This document shows positions 1 through 8,120 of a DNA stretch of 64,000 nucleotides, one piece after another (positions within the stretch are counted from its first letter, which is position 1; every line of letters starts with the position of its first letter). The DNA is from CAYHVK01 sp964360255. Its GTDB lineage: Bacteria; Bdellovibrionota; Bdellovibrionia; Bdellovibrionales; UBA1609. The notes under the pieces are model-generated. The model did not search any database, was not told the DNA's origin, and was given only the letters and a program-made list of their open reading frames with translations. The stretch spans positions 62,001 through 126,000 of the forward strand of contig CAYHVK010000011.1 of NCBI GenBank assembly GCA_964360255.1, given 5' to 3'. Both the position numbers and the translations under genes were made by a program.

Positions 1-663
1 TTCACGACTGGCGACAACGGCTCCGGCCATCATATCACTCGCACCTGAAATATATTTTGTGCAAGAGTAAACCACGATATCAGCGCCGAATTGGGCCGGG
101 CGAACGATGAGTGGAGTGAAGGTATTATCAACGACGAGTTTTAAACCACGTTTCACGCAGATTTTTTTAAGTGAAGGCAGATCGGCAATACGTAACATGG
201 GGTTACTCATAGTTTCGGCGTAGATCATCTTTGTATTCTGAGTAACGGCCGCTTCAACGGCCTTCAAGTCGTTGGTATCCACAAACGTAACTGTGATTCC
301 ACTTTGCGGGAGGATATTTTTCATCAGCGCATAAGTGCCGCCGTAAATAGTTTTTGAGGCGATAATGTGCCCACCTTGAGGCATCGCTTGTCTGATCGTG
401 CAGTTGATAGCGGCCATTCCGCTGGCCACGCCAACCGCGGCTTCCATACCTTCGAGAGCGGCGAGCTTTTGGCTGAACATATCCACGGTCGGATTTGAGT
501 GACGACTGTAAAGGTAGCAACCGGCGAGTTCACCCGTGAAAGTGCGCTCCATATCGAGAGGATCTAGAAAAGTTGAAGTGGCGGCCATATCGATGACAGG
601 AACAACTCCGCCTTGCTCGCCGAAGTGTTGTACATCTCGAATCGATTGCTTTGGATCAAACAT
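1..663 (-). CDS. Cys/Met-metabolism PLP enzyme (gamma-lyase / gamma-synthase family), partial
   Basis: Cytosolic PLP-dependent enzyme of the trans-sulfuration family (cystathionine or methionine gamma-lyase, or O-acylhomoserine sulfhydrylase). The first 221 residues are visible; the C-terminal part lies beyond the left edge of the window. The start is the ATG whose complement is at 661-663. Seen: an N-terminal active-site segment with YSRHSNPTV, a glycine-rich VASGMAAIN stretch that packs on the cofactor, the PLP-binding Asp in VVDNTFTP, and the PLP lysine in YSCTKYISG. These give confident family membership. Which substrate it uses (cystathionine, methionine or acylhomoserine) cannot be read from this fragment. 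It follows ychF on the same strand after a short gap that contains a small hairpin. Confidence 0.9.
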   Translation of the reverse strand, partial: MFDPKQSIRDVQHFGEQGGVVPVIDMAATSTFLDPLDMERTFTGELAGCYLYSRHSNPTVDMFSQKLAALEGMEAAVGVASGMAAINCTIRQAMPQGGHIIASKTIYGGTYALMKNILPQSGITVTFVDTNDLKAVEAAVTQNTKMIYAETMSNPMLRIADLPSLKKICVKRGLKLVVDNTFTPLIVRPAQFGADIVVYSCTKYISGASDMMAGAVVASRE

Positions 664-677
664 GTTGCCCCGTATGA

Positions 678-693
678 GCGCCTCTAAAGGCGC
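678..693. repeat. Short GC palindrome between ychF and the gamma-lyase gene
   Basis: GCGCC-TCTAAA-GGCGC, a 5-bp perfect stem just downstream of the ychF stop codon. No U-tract follows in the minus-strand direction, so it is not a convincing intrinsic terminator. A similar hairpin (1828-1839) sits between pth and ychF. Confidence 0.4.
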
Positions 694-701
694 GATTAAT
701 A

Positions 702-1805
702 TTAGACGTTGAATCTAAAGAGCATAATGTCGCCATCACGGACAACGTACTCTTTACCTTCTGATTTGAATTTGCCGGCTTCTTTTACGGCGGCTTCAGA
801 GTGATATTTGAAAAGATCGTCGCAGTGATAAGTTTCAGCGCGAATAAAGCCACGTTCGAAATCACTGTGAATCACGCCGGCCGCTCCCGGAGCTTTCGTT
901 CCGCGATCAATTGTCCAGGCGCGAACTTCTTTTTCACCTGCAGTGAAGTACGTAATAAGGTTCAAGAGAGAGTAGGCTTCACGAATCAGGCGATTGAGTC
1001 CCGGCTCTTTCACGCCTAAAGATTGCAGAAATTCTGCACGCTCTTCAATTGGGAGCTGGGCGATTTCCGCTTCTATGCTTGAGCAAATGCTGATGACGTT
1101 ATTGCCTTCAGTTTTAGCTAGCTCTTTTACTTTTTTAACATAATCGCTGTCTTCAGCTCGGCTGTAGTCATCTTCGTTGACGTTACAGACATAAAGAACA
1201 GGTTTGAAAGTCAGAAGATGTAAAAGTTTAGAGAATGGCAATTCAGCTTCAGTGATTTCAACTGTGCTAGCGGCTTTACCTTGATCAAGAGCCTCAGCCA
1301 CTTTTTTAAGAAGTGCGAACTCAGTTTTCATATCAACATCTGTAGTTGTACGAACAGCTTTTTCAAGTTTTTTGATTTTCTTATCAACGCTGTCCATATC
1401 TGAAAGAATAAGTTCAGTTTGAATCACTTGAATATCACGAATCGGATCAACGCTACCAGAAACGTGAACAACGTTTGGATCTGTAAAGCAGCGAACCACG
1501 TGAATGATGGCATTTGTTTCGCGAATGTTTTGTAAGAACTGGTTACCGAGTCCTTCACCTTTATGAGCACCGGCGACAAGACCCGCAATATCAACGAATT
1601 CCATAACTGTTGGAATTGTCTTTTGCGGCTTTACGAACTCAGTGATTTTATCAAGACGATCATCGGGAACTGTTACAACGCCCACATTCGGATCAATTGT
1701 ACAGAACGGGTAGTTGGCGGCTTCGGCTTTCGCAGAAGTTAAAGCATTGAAAAGCGTACTTTTGCCAACATTTGGGAGACCTACGATACCAACTTGTAAA
1801 GCCAT
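702..1805 (-). CDS. ychF: Redox-regulated ATPase/GTPase YchF (Obg family)
   Basis: Universally conserved P-loop NTPase of the Obg superfamily that associates with ribosomes and in bacteria prefers ATP. The 367-residue length is normal for the family. The G1 motif GLPNVGKST is at residues 9-17, the G3 motif DIAGLV near residue 73, and the usual NKxD base-recognition motif is replaced by the YchF-type NVNEDD, which explains ATP preference. A TGS domain occupies roughly the last 85 residues. It lies 35 nt downstream of pth on the same strand; the pth-ychF pairing is widespread. An AAAGGAT-like ribosome site precedes the ATG. Confidence 0.97.
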   Translation of the reverse strand: MALQVGIVGLPNVGKSTLFNALTSAKAEAANYPFCTIDPNVGVVTVPDDRLDKITEFVKPQKTIPTVMEFVDIAGLVAGAHKGEGLGNQFLQNIRETNAIIHVVRCFTDPNVVHVSGSVDPIRDIQVIQTELILSDMDSVDKKIKKLEKAVRTTTDVDMKTEFALLKKVAEALDQGKAASTVEITEAELPFSKLLHLLTFKPVLYVCNVNEDDYSRAEDSDYVKKVKELAKTEGNNVISICSSIEAEIAQLPIEERAEFLQSLGVKEPGLNRLIREAYSLLNLITYFTAGEKEVRAWTIDRGTKAPGAAGVIHSDFERGFIRAETYHCDDLFKYHSEAAVKEAGKFKSEGKEYVVRDGDIMLFRFNV

Positions 1806-1827
1806 TATAAAATCCTTTGCTCGGGGA

Positions 1828-1839
1828 CGCCTAGAGGCG
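1828..1839. repeat. Short GC palindrome between pth and ychF
   Basis: CGCCT-AG-AGGCG immediately after the pth stop on the minus strand. It resembles the hairpin at 678-693. It may be a weak RNA structure between operon genes; no U-tract is present. Confidence 0.35.
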
Positions 1840-1840
1840 A

Positions 1841-2407
1841 TTAGCTCTCGACATTAAACTTGTTCTGGGCTTTTTGAAAGCCATCTTCGATAAAACTTAA
1901 AACGGCTTCTGCCGCGCGGCCAACAAAATCACTGAGAAGCGACATATTTTCATTAGAAAACTTCTGCAAAACGTAATCGGCGACTTCCATTTGAGGAACA
2001 GTCGGGCGACCAACACCTATTTTGAGCCGGGCGTAGTCGCTGCCCACCTTAGCATGAATATCACGAATACCATTATGGCCACCGTGACCACGATTGCGCT
2101 GAAATCTCATCTTATTGAAAGGAATATCCACTTCATCGTGCAATACAAGAATATCGTCCAGTGAGCATTTATAAAAAGCCATAAGGCCTTGAACCGAAGT
2201 GCCCGAAAGGTTCATAAAGGTTTGGGGTTTGACGAAGAGTACTTCTTCGTCGCCAATTCGGGCTTTGTAAGTGATAGCTTGGCACTCTTCTTTTTTGTTA
2301 CTGAGGTTCAGCTCTTGGATGAGAGCATCAATCACAATAAAGCCAATATTGTGGCGGGTGAGTGCGTACTTTAAACCAGGATTCCCTAAACCGACGATGA
2401 GCTTCAT
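1841..2407 (-). CDS. pth: Peptidyl-tRNA hydrolase
   Basis: Cleaves the ester bond of peptidyl-tRNAs released prematurely from ribosomes, recycling the tRNA in the cytosol. At 188 residues it matches bacterial Pth1. Seen: N-terminal GLGNPG (residues 6-11), the catalytic His19 in LTRHNIGF, the VKPQTFMNLSG segment with its conserved Asn, and the catalytic-network Asp in LHDEVDIPF. The GHGGHNGI segment typical of Pth follows. It is downstream of rplY on the same strand but separated from it by an intrinsic terminator, so it may be expressed from its own promoter or by read-through. Confidence 0.97.
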   Translation of the reverse strand: MKLIVGLGNPGLKYALTRHNIGFIVIDALIQELNLSNKKEECQAITYKARIGDEEVLFVKPQTFMNLSGTSVQGLMAFYKCSLDDILVLHDEVDIPFNKMRFQRNRGHGGHNGIRDIHAKVGSDYARLKIGVGRPTVPQMEVADYVLQKFSNENMSLLSDFVGRAAEAVLSFIEDGFQKAQNKFNVES

Positions 2408-2440
2408 TGAATCAATTCACCTATTAAAAAAACCGACTAA

Positions 2441-2467
2441 AAAAAACGGCGCTTGTGAGCGCCGTTT
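2441..2467 (-). terminator. Intrinsic terminator after rplY
   Basis: Perfect 8-bp stem ACGGCGCT / AGCGCCGT (2446-2453 and 2458-2465) with a TGTG loop. On the minus strand it is followed by a run of T, directly after the rplY stop at 2500. The plus strand also carries a short T-run, so it could act in both directions. Confidence 0.85.
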
Positions 2468-2499
2468 TTGTAATCATCAGATTGAGTATCGTTAGACGA

Positions 2500-3201
2500 T
2501 TACTTCTTCTTCTCAGCAGCAGGAGCAGCAGCTTTTGCACCGGCAGCAGCGGCAGGAGCAGCAGCGCCAGCAGCAGGGGCAGCGGCACCAGCAGCAGGAG
2601 CAGCAGCGTCAGCGGCCGCAGCAACTGGAGTTGCCGCTTCTTCTTCAGCAGCCACGATCGTGCAGATAGTTTCTGTTGGAAGAGTGATGATTTTTACATC
2701 AGTCGCTACAACATCAGAAGCATGGAGTGAATCGCCGAGGCCGAGGTTAGTAATATCAACCGCAAAGAACTCAGGGATGGCTGTAGGTAAACATTCAACT
2801 TCGATTGTACGACGAGTGATATTGAGTAGACCGCCCTCTTTAATACCAATCGATTTACCTTCGAAACGAAGTTCAACCTCAACGCGAACTGATTTCGTCA
2901 TATCGAGAGCGTAGAAATCAACGTGTGTTGGACGACGTGTGACTGGGTGAATATCGACAACCTTTTTAAGAACTTTAAGTGAGTTCAAACCTTTGTCTTC
3001 AGAATTCAAAACGAAGATCGTATTTTCGAATTTCTTTTTATTGTATTTAGTGAGTTCGATTTCACTCACGTAAATGTTCATGTTCTCAACTTTTGGTCCG
3101 TAGATCACAGCTGGAATTTGTTGTTCACGGCGATGAGCACGTGAATGGTGTTTGCCGGCTTGTCTTGAAACCGCTTTAAGTTGGATAGAATCTGTAGACA
3201 T
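2500..3201 (-). CDS. rplY: 50S ribosomal protein L25, long Ctc form
   Basis: Binds 5S rRNA in the large ribosomal subunit. The first ~95 residues form the L25 5S-binding domain and residues ~95-185 the TL5/Ctc beta domain, so this is the long form also called general stress protein Ctc. The last ~45 residues are almost pure Ala/Pro/Gly with a repeated APAAGA unit, ending in a lysine cluster. That tail is low-complexity, encoded by a GC-rich GCA/GCC-type repeat, and should be disordered. It sits between prs (upstream, 10 nt gap) and pth, the standard prs-rplY-pth order. Confidence 0.96.
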   Translation of the reverse strand: MSTDSIQLKAVSRQAGKHHSRAHRREQQIPAVIYGPKVENMNIYVSEIELTKYNKKKFENTIFVLNSEDKGLNSLKVLKKVVDIHPVTRRPTHVDFYALDMTKSVRVEVELRFEGKSIGIKEGGLLNITRRTIEVECLPTAIPEFFAVDITNLGLGDSLHASDVVATDVKIITLPTETICTIVAAEEEAATPVAAAADAAAPAAGAAAPAAGAAAPAAAAGAKAAAPAAEKKK

Positions 3202-3211
3202 GAAGTTCTCC

Positions 3212-4156
3212 TTAATCGAACAATGCGCTCACTGAATCATAAGTGTTAATACGTTTAATCGCCTCAGCAACTACAGGTGCTACCGAAATAACTTCAAACT
3301 TTCCACTTGCTTGTGCAGCAGCACTGAGCGGTATAGAGTCTGACACCCAAACTTTTTCTACGCCACTTTCTTTGAGGCGCGAAATTGCAGGGCCCGATAA
3401 AACCGGATGGGTCGCAACGGCGAACACACGTTTTGCATCATTTTTTAGCAGGCTGTCAACAGCCTGAGTCAATGTCCCTGCAGTATCGATCATATCATCT
3501 AAAATAATGGCAGTTTTACCTGCTACATCACCCACAAGGCGAACAGATTCGACCTGATTTGGGCCGGCACGGCGTTTATCGATAATGGCAATTGAGCATC
3601 CCAGGCGTTTTGCAAAGGCCCGGCAGCGCTCTACGCCCCCGGCATCTGGGCTGACGGCCACAAATTCCTCGCCAAAACCCATTTTTTCGCGCCATTCGCG
3701 GGCAAAGGTAGGGATAGCAAATAAGTGATCTACGGGGCCATCAAAGAAGCCTTGAATCTGAGAAGAGTGTAAATCAACGGCGATAATACGGTCAGCGCCG
3801 GCTGTTTTCATTAAATCAGCTACTGTTTTTGCTGAAATCGGAGCGCGAGGAGCCACTTTGCGATCTTGACGGGCGTATCCATAATAGGGAAGCACGGCTG
3901 AGATCTCATTGGCTGAAGCTCTACGAAGAGCATCGAGAATCATGAAAAGCTCCATATAACTTTCGTTAACTGGAGGGCAGGCTGGTTGAATGACAAAGAC
4001 ATTGCAGCCGCGAACACTCTCATGAATTTCGATTTGGGCTTCTCCGTCAGCGAAGCGGCTGAATTTGGCGTGACCCAGTTCAACACCAGCGTGAAAAGCT
4101 ACTTTTTTAGCAAATTCGGGGTTTGCGTTGCCTGCAAAAATTTTGAGCTCAGCCAT
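3212..4156 (-). CDS. prs: Ribose-phosphate pyrophosphokinase (PRPP synthetase)
   Basis: Makes PRPP from ribose 5-phosphate and ATP for nucleotide, His and Trp synthesis. Its 314 residues match class I enzymes. Seen: the flexible-loop region PYYGYARQDRK near residue 95, the metal-binding VDLHSSQIQGFF, and the PRPP loop IILDDMIDTAGTL. Paired phosphoribosyltransferase-like folds are expected. It is first of the prs-rplY pair; rplY starts 10 nt after its stop. Confidence 0.97.
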   Translation of the reverse strand: MAELKIFAGNANPEFAKKVAFHAGVELGHAKFSRFADGEAQIEIHESVRGCNVFVIQPACPPVNESYMELFMILDALRRASANEISAVLPYYGYARQDRKVAPRAPISAKTVADLMKTAGADRIIAVDLHSSQIQGFFDGPVDHLFAIPTFAREWREKMGFGEEFVAVSPDAGGVERCRAFAKRLGCSIAIIDKRRAGPNQVESVRLVGDVAGKTAIILDDMIDTAGTLTQAVDSLLKNDAKRVFAVATHPVLSGPAISRLKESGVEKVWVSDSIPLSAAAQASGKFEVISVAPVVAEAIKRINTYDSVSALFD

Positions 4157-4222
4157 TCTTTACCCCTCGCTGTTCAATTGTGAATTGATAGACGAAGAGA
4201 TACTGAAAATCGCAGAAACTGT

Positions 4223-4816
4223 CTAGGTATTCTCGAGGATTGGCAGAAGTTTTCGGATCGCCTGAGCGCGGTGAGACATTTTGTTTTTCTCGGTGACGCC
4301 GAGTTCGGCAAAGGTCTGAGTCTGGCCGTCAGGGATGAAAACAGGGTCGTAACCGAAGCCGTCTTTGCCTTTGACGATTCTTGAGATTTCGCCTTTCACT
4401 TCGCCGGTCACAACGAACTCTTCGCCAGTTGGTTTATAACCCACAATGACGCATTTAAATTGAGCTTGGCGTTTATCCGCCGAACGAAGACCGATCATTT
4501 TAAGCAGTTTTGCTACATTTTCAGGATCGCTGGCTTTGGGGCCGGCGTAACGCGCCGAATGCACTCCCGGCATATTATTAATACCCGGAACTTCTAAACC
4601 AGAGTCATCAGCAAGAATCCAGCAGCCCGGCTTCATGGCTTTAAGGGACTTCGCTTTAATGCGAGCATTGTCTTCGAAGGTGGCCCCAGTTTCTGGTGGG
4701 GCGGTGTAAGTATTGAGTTCAACTACAGAGTGGAGAGTCACATCCGGAGCTTTTAATAAAGTTTCGAACTCAATCATTTTGCCACGGTTCTTAGTGGCGA
4801 TCCAAATTTCTTTCAT
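4223..4816 (-). CDS. rdgB: XTP/dITP diphosphatase (RdgB/HAM1)
   Basis: House-cleaning pyrophosphatase that hydrolyses dITP, XTP and ITP so that deaminated purines are not incorporated. Its 197 residues are standard. Seen: N-terminal ATKNRGKMIEF nucleotide-binding segment, LADDSGLEV catalytic acid motif, GVHSARYAG, and C-terminal GFGYDPVFI and MSHRAQA motifs. Its start overlaps the stop of rph by 4 nt, so the two are probably translationally coupled; rph-rdgB is a recurrent pair. Confidence 0.97.
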   Translation of the reverse strand: MKEIWIATKNRGKMIEFETLLKAPDVTLHSVVELNTYTAPPETGATFEDNARIKAKSLKAMKPGCWILADDSGLEVPGINNMPGVHSARYAGPKASDPENVAKLLKMIGLRSADKRQAQFKCVIVGYKPTGEEFVVTGEVKGEISRIVKGKDGFGYDPVFIPDGQTQTFAELGVTEKNKMSHRAQAIRKLLPILENT

Positions 4817-5523
4817 AATTGAACGAGTTTCTTCTGTTCAGCAAAAAGCTGACGGCACCCGAGTTGTGCCAGCTCCACCATTTCATTGAGCTTTTGCATC
4901 GAGAAGCTGCCATTTTCTGCTGTGCCTTGAATTTCGATAAATTCATTTTTCTCATTCATAACGAAGTTCATATCTGTCTCGATGGATGAGTCTTCATTGT
5001 AATCTAAATCGAGCAGCGGCCCATTCGCAGATAAACCGACGCTGATCGCGGCAATCTGATGCTTGATCGGTAGTTTTGAAATTTGCCCTTGGTCTTTTAA
5101 GTATTGAAGTGCGAGGGCCAGAGCCACAAATCCCCCAGTGATTGCAGCCGTGCGAGTTCCGCCATCGGCTTGAACTACATCGCAGTCGACGAGAATTTGT
5201 CTCTCACCTAGAGCTTTTAAATCGATCGCGGCGCGAAGACTACGGCCGATGAGGCGCGAAATTTCTTGCGTGCGGCCGCCATTTGCAGCTTTGTCTCGTT
5301 GAATACGGGAGTGTGTTGAGCGGGGGAGCATTCCGTATTCAGCTGTGACCCAACCTGAGCCTTGGCCAGAAAGCCACTTCGGAATTCCAGGCTCTACAGA
5401 AGCGGTGCAGATCAAGCGGGTGTGGCCCATTTCGATCATCACGCTGCCTTCAGCATGGCGAATAATATCAGGTTGAATACGAACACTTCGGATTTCGTTA
5501 GGTTTGCGGCCGTCATTTCTCAT
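4813..5523 (-). CDS. rph: Ribonuclease PH
   Basis: Phosphorolytic 3'-5' exoribonuclease that trims tRNA 3' ends and helps degrade structured RNA. Its 236 residues match the family. Seen: N-terminal RNDGRKPNEIR, the phosphate-site and substrate-loop region RQILVDCDVVQADGGTRTAA, and the C-terminal EIQGTAENGSFS. The gene is 5 nt downstream of the amidase stop and overlaps rdgB, giving an amidase-rph-rdgB operon on the minus strand. Confidence 0.97.
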   Translation of the reverse strand: MRNDGRKPNEIRSVRIQPDIIRHAEGSVMIEMGHTRLICTASVEPGIPKWLSGQGSGWVTAEYGMLPRSTHSRIQRDKAANGGRTQEISRLIGRSLRAAIDLKALGERQILVDCDVVQADGGTRTAAITGGFVALALALQYLKDQGQISKLPIKHQIAAISVGLSANGPLLDLDYNEDSSIETDMNFVMNEKNEFIEIQGTAENGSFSMQKLNEMVELAQLGCRQLFAEQKKLVQL

Positions 5524-5528
5524 GAGGG

Positions 5529-6278
5529 CTAATTTAGGCTTTGACGAGCCGCTTTGTCTACGAGTTCTTTAAATTGAATCACGCCGTTATAGAGAGCAGA
5601 AGCCAATTTCTTTTGATACTCGGGGTTCAGCAGCTTTTCAGCTTCGCTAGCGTTAGAAATAAACCCCAGTTCAACAAGGCACGATGGCATATTAAGATTT
5701 GAAATGACATAAAAAGGAGCCTGGCGAATTGTAGTTTTGTGTTTTTTATAGTTTTGCTCTTCTGGCCATGACTGTTCGATAAATTCACTGAGTAAACCAC
5801 TTTTTTGAATGCGCGTATTGCGGTTCAAATCTTCAATGATGGCTTTCATATCACTTTCTGCAGACATTGATTTGTCAGGGCCACTGGTTTTTTTACCTTG
5901 GTTTTCTCGGCTAGCTAAATAAAGTGATTCTTCATCTGGTGGGAGTTGGTTTTGAAAGTAAATCTCTTTACCTTTTACCGATTTATCCTCTGACCAGTTC
6001 ACATGAATACTGATGAGCAAATCGGCTTTGCTTTTATTGGCAATTTCTGTGCGCTGTTCGAGAGACAAAAAAGCCTCTTTATGACGGGTGAGAGTGACAG
6101 CGAAGCGGTTATCTTTTTTGATAATTTCAGCTAATTTTTGTGAAACGGCGAGCACGATTTCGCTTTCTTTACTACCGTTATGAACGGCGCCCGTATCAAC
6201 CCCACCGTGACCCGGATCAATAACAACATGAAAAGCGAAAGCCGTTTGCAGAAAGAGCGACAACAATGAAATGAGCAT
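5529..6278 (-). CDS. N-acetylmuramoyl-L-alanine amidase (Amidase_3)
   Basis: Periplasmic zinc amidase that cuts the lactyl-peptide bond of peptidoglycan. Residues 1-15 form a signal peptide ending AFAF. The Amidase_3 fold follows directly. Seen: zinc ligand His24 in IDPGHGGVDTG, the Glu after HNGSKES, SIHVNW with the third ligand, and the catalytic VELGFISN near the C-terminus. There is no LysM or AMIN domain, so this is a minimal amidase of 249 residues. It leads the operon with rph and rdgB. In a predator such an enzyme could act on self or prey wall; which is not shown by the sequence. Confidence 0.93.
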   Translation of the reverse strand: MLISLLSLFLQTAFAFHVVIDPGHGGVDTGAVHNGSKESEIVLAVSQKLAEIIKKDNRFAVTLTRHKEAFLSLEQRTEIANKSKADLLISIHVNWSEDKSVKGKEIYFQNQLPPDEESLYLASRENQGKKTSGPDKSMSAESDMKAIIEDLNRNTRIQKSGLLSEFIEQSWPEEQNYKKHKTTIRQAPFYVISNLNMPSCLVELGFISNASEAEKLLNPEYQKKLASALYNGVIQFKELVDKAARQSLN

Positions 6279-6620
6279 TTATTTATTTTAAGATGAGAGG
6301 AGTTTTTAAAACAGACCAGTTCATTCTCCGGACTATCGAATTGATGGTCCGGAAAAATGAACAGTCTATCTAAAAAGACGACCTGGAGGGTAAGGGGGGG
6401 GTACCAGATCGCCAAGGGGAATCACCTACCAGAGCAAGAGAAATGCCAACGTCTAGTCCAGCCTATATTTGAGTTGAATGGGATTTTAGTCTGGAACTTT
6501 TGTTTGAGCCGGTTCAAAAATGGGTTGAATCGGTAAATATTTCAGACAATTGGTCTGGGTCACAGTCGAGAAAACTAAACTAATTACCGATAGGAAATTA
6601 AGTTTTTCATGGGGGAAATC
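6279..6620. promoter_or_regulatory. Divergent intergenic region with several palindromes
   Basis: About 340 nt between the minus-strand amidase and the plus-strand SH3 protein, with no convincing gene. It holds an interrupted inverted repeat GTTCATT..CCGGAC / GTCCGG..AATGAAC (6319-6362), a run of eight G near 6400, an operator-like CCGGTTCAA / TTGAATCGG pair (6509-6533) and a small CAGAC-AATTG-GTCTG palindrome (6543-6557). Both flanking promoters must lie here; I cannot assign -35/-10 boxes with confidence. Confidence 0.5.
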
Positions 6621-7358
6621 ATGGGTTTCAAAGCCTTTATTTTATCGGCGGTTGTTTTTGCGGTTGTAGGAACATATCAAGTTTCTTGGGCACAAGATCT
6701 TGATGATGTTGAAGCAGAAATGGATACAGTTATTTCTGAATCTGATGCGGCGAAGTCGGCCGAAGAATACACCCGAAAAAGAAAAGTCGAAGAAAAACAA
6801 AAACTTGAACAGGCTGAAGAAGAAGCTATTGAAACGGCTGAAAAAGCTCAGAAAGTGAAAGATACTTCAATTCTAAAAGTGGCTGATCTTGAAAAGCAAA
6901 CGGCGGCCTTTATTTCTGAACGTAAGCTCTTTGACAACCGCACGAAAAAACTCAATGAGCAAATCGCCAAGTACGAAGCTATGGTCAAAGCCGCTGAAGA
7001 AAAACTGACAAAAGCTAAAGAAGAAAGACGTCTGGCTGTTGAGCAGCACACCCAATCGAAAAACTTACTCGCTCAGAAAAAAATGGAACTCAAAAAGTTA
7101 GAAGAAGAACGTAAGTCGGTGATGGCTGAAAACCGCCAAGCAAAACGTAACGTGGCTTCTATCGCGAAGAATATGCCGGGGAAAATGATCAATATGGCAA
7201 AAGATTGCATTGTTCACAGAGAGATGTCGAAAGAGTCAGCTACGGCTGGAAAAGTAAAAAAAGGCCAACGCATCAGCCTAGCTAAAGTCACGCAAGACGG
7301 CTGGTTCTATGCGAAGGGCACTTCATTAAAAGGTTTTATCCACAAAAATTGTGAGTAA
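6621..7358 (+). CDS. Exported coiled-coil protein with C-terminal SH3-like domain
   Basis: No specific function recognised. An N-terminal signal peptide ends near VSWAQ. Residues ~35-180 are highly charged (Lys/Glu/Ala-rich) and predicted coiled coil. The last ~55 residues look like a bacterial SH3 domain (CIVHREMSKES through GWFYAKG to GFIHKNCE), a fold that often binds cell-wall peptides. Two ATG codons compete at 6609 and 6621. The second has GGGGGAA at an ideal distance, so it is preferred (245 residues). The PilZ gene begins immediately after its stop, suggesting an operon. It may be a periplasmic, wall-associated scaffold. Confidence 0.75.
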   Translation: MGFKAFILSAVVFAVVGTYQVSWAQDLDDVEAEMDTVISESDAAKSAEEYTRKRKVEEKQKLEQAEEEAIETAEKAQKVKDTSILKVADLEKQTAAFISERKLFDNRTKKLNEQIAKYEAMVKAAEEKLTKAKEERRLAVEQHTQSKNLLAQKKMELKKLEEERKSVMAENRQAKRNVASIAKNMPGKMINMAKDCIVHREMSKESATAGKVKKGQRISLAKVTQDGWFYAKGTSLKGFIHKNCE

Positions 7359-8024
7359 ATGAACTTAAGACAACTGCACCTTTGGTGCCTTTATGACGAA
7401 AGTAAAAATCGAGTCATTGAGGGGCTTCTCTTCGATGAGGCCCGAGCTGTTATTTCTTCTTTAGAAACTGAAGCGGTCGAACATTGGTGGGCTTGGCGTG
7501 ATGACTGGGCTGACTGGAAGCGTGTCGGCGAAGTTGAAGGTCTCACCGAGATTATCTATCGGGCCTCTTCAACAAAGTATCCTGAGCCACCAACATTAAG
7601 CCAAGTGGACAGTCGTCTCATCGCTCCACAAGGAATGCATATAGTCGATGAGGCCACACCACTAGAAGATCTTTCGATTCCGAAGGTGAATGCCGAAGTT
7701 AATGAGCCCTCGAATGTGACATTTACTCTCCGCTCGACGAAACGGTTTAAAAAACGTTATTTAATTACAATTGAACTCGATCAGAAAATTTTTAAAAGTT
7801 ACACCCGTGATATTTCAGTGGGTGGTGTAAATTTAGAAGAACCTTTGCCGGCCTGGGTGAAAGGGCACTTCAAAGTTAGAATCGGTAAGCCCAATACGAA
7901 GATGCAAATTGAGCTGAAATGCTGTCTTGTTGAAATCGACAATGAAGAGCGCCGACGCATTCAGATTTTACCTCTACAAAAAGCCGAAGACGAAAAGGCT
8001 CTCGAAGCCTGGCTCGCGGCTTAG
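7359..8024 (+). CDS. PilZ domain protein with GYF-like N-terminus
   Basis: Likely cytosolic cyclic-di-GMP receptor. The PilZ domain spans roughly residues 123-220 and keeps both ligand motifs: RFKKR (Arg129, Arg133) and DISVGG (Asp151, Ser153, Gly156). Residues ~8-60 are Trp-rich (LWCLYDES, EHWWAWRDDWADWKRV) and resemble a GYF_2-type peptide-binding module. A linker of about 60 residues joins them. The ATG directly follows the TAA of the SH3 protein gene. The family commonly controls motility, pili or exopolysaccharide; its target here is unknown. Confidence 0.85.
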   Translation: MNLRQLHLWCLYDESKNRVIEGLLFDEARAVISSLETEAVEHWWAWRDDWADWKRVGEVEGLTEIIYRASSTKYPEPPTLSQVDSRLIAPQGMHIVDEATPLEDLSIPKVNAEVNEPSNVTFTLRSTKRFKKRYLITIELDQKIFKSYTRDISVGGVNLEEPLPAWVKGHFKVRIGKPNTKMQIELKCCLVEIDNEERRRIQILPLQKAEDEKALEAWLAA

Positions 8025-8120
8025 CCGTTGGGTCTATTTAAAGCGCCCACAATCGTCACTTTATCTGCTGATCAGACAGTCAAAACCTCTCAGATCTTAT
8101 AAACTTACCCTGTAGTTGGA

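Noticed and set aside
2455..2730. Plus-strand frame rich in Ser/Arg opposite the end of rplY
   Set aside because: Antisense shadow of the Ala-rich repeat tail of L25.
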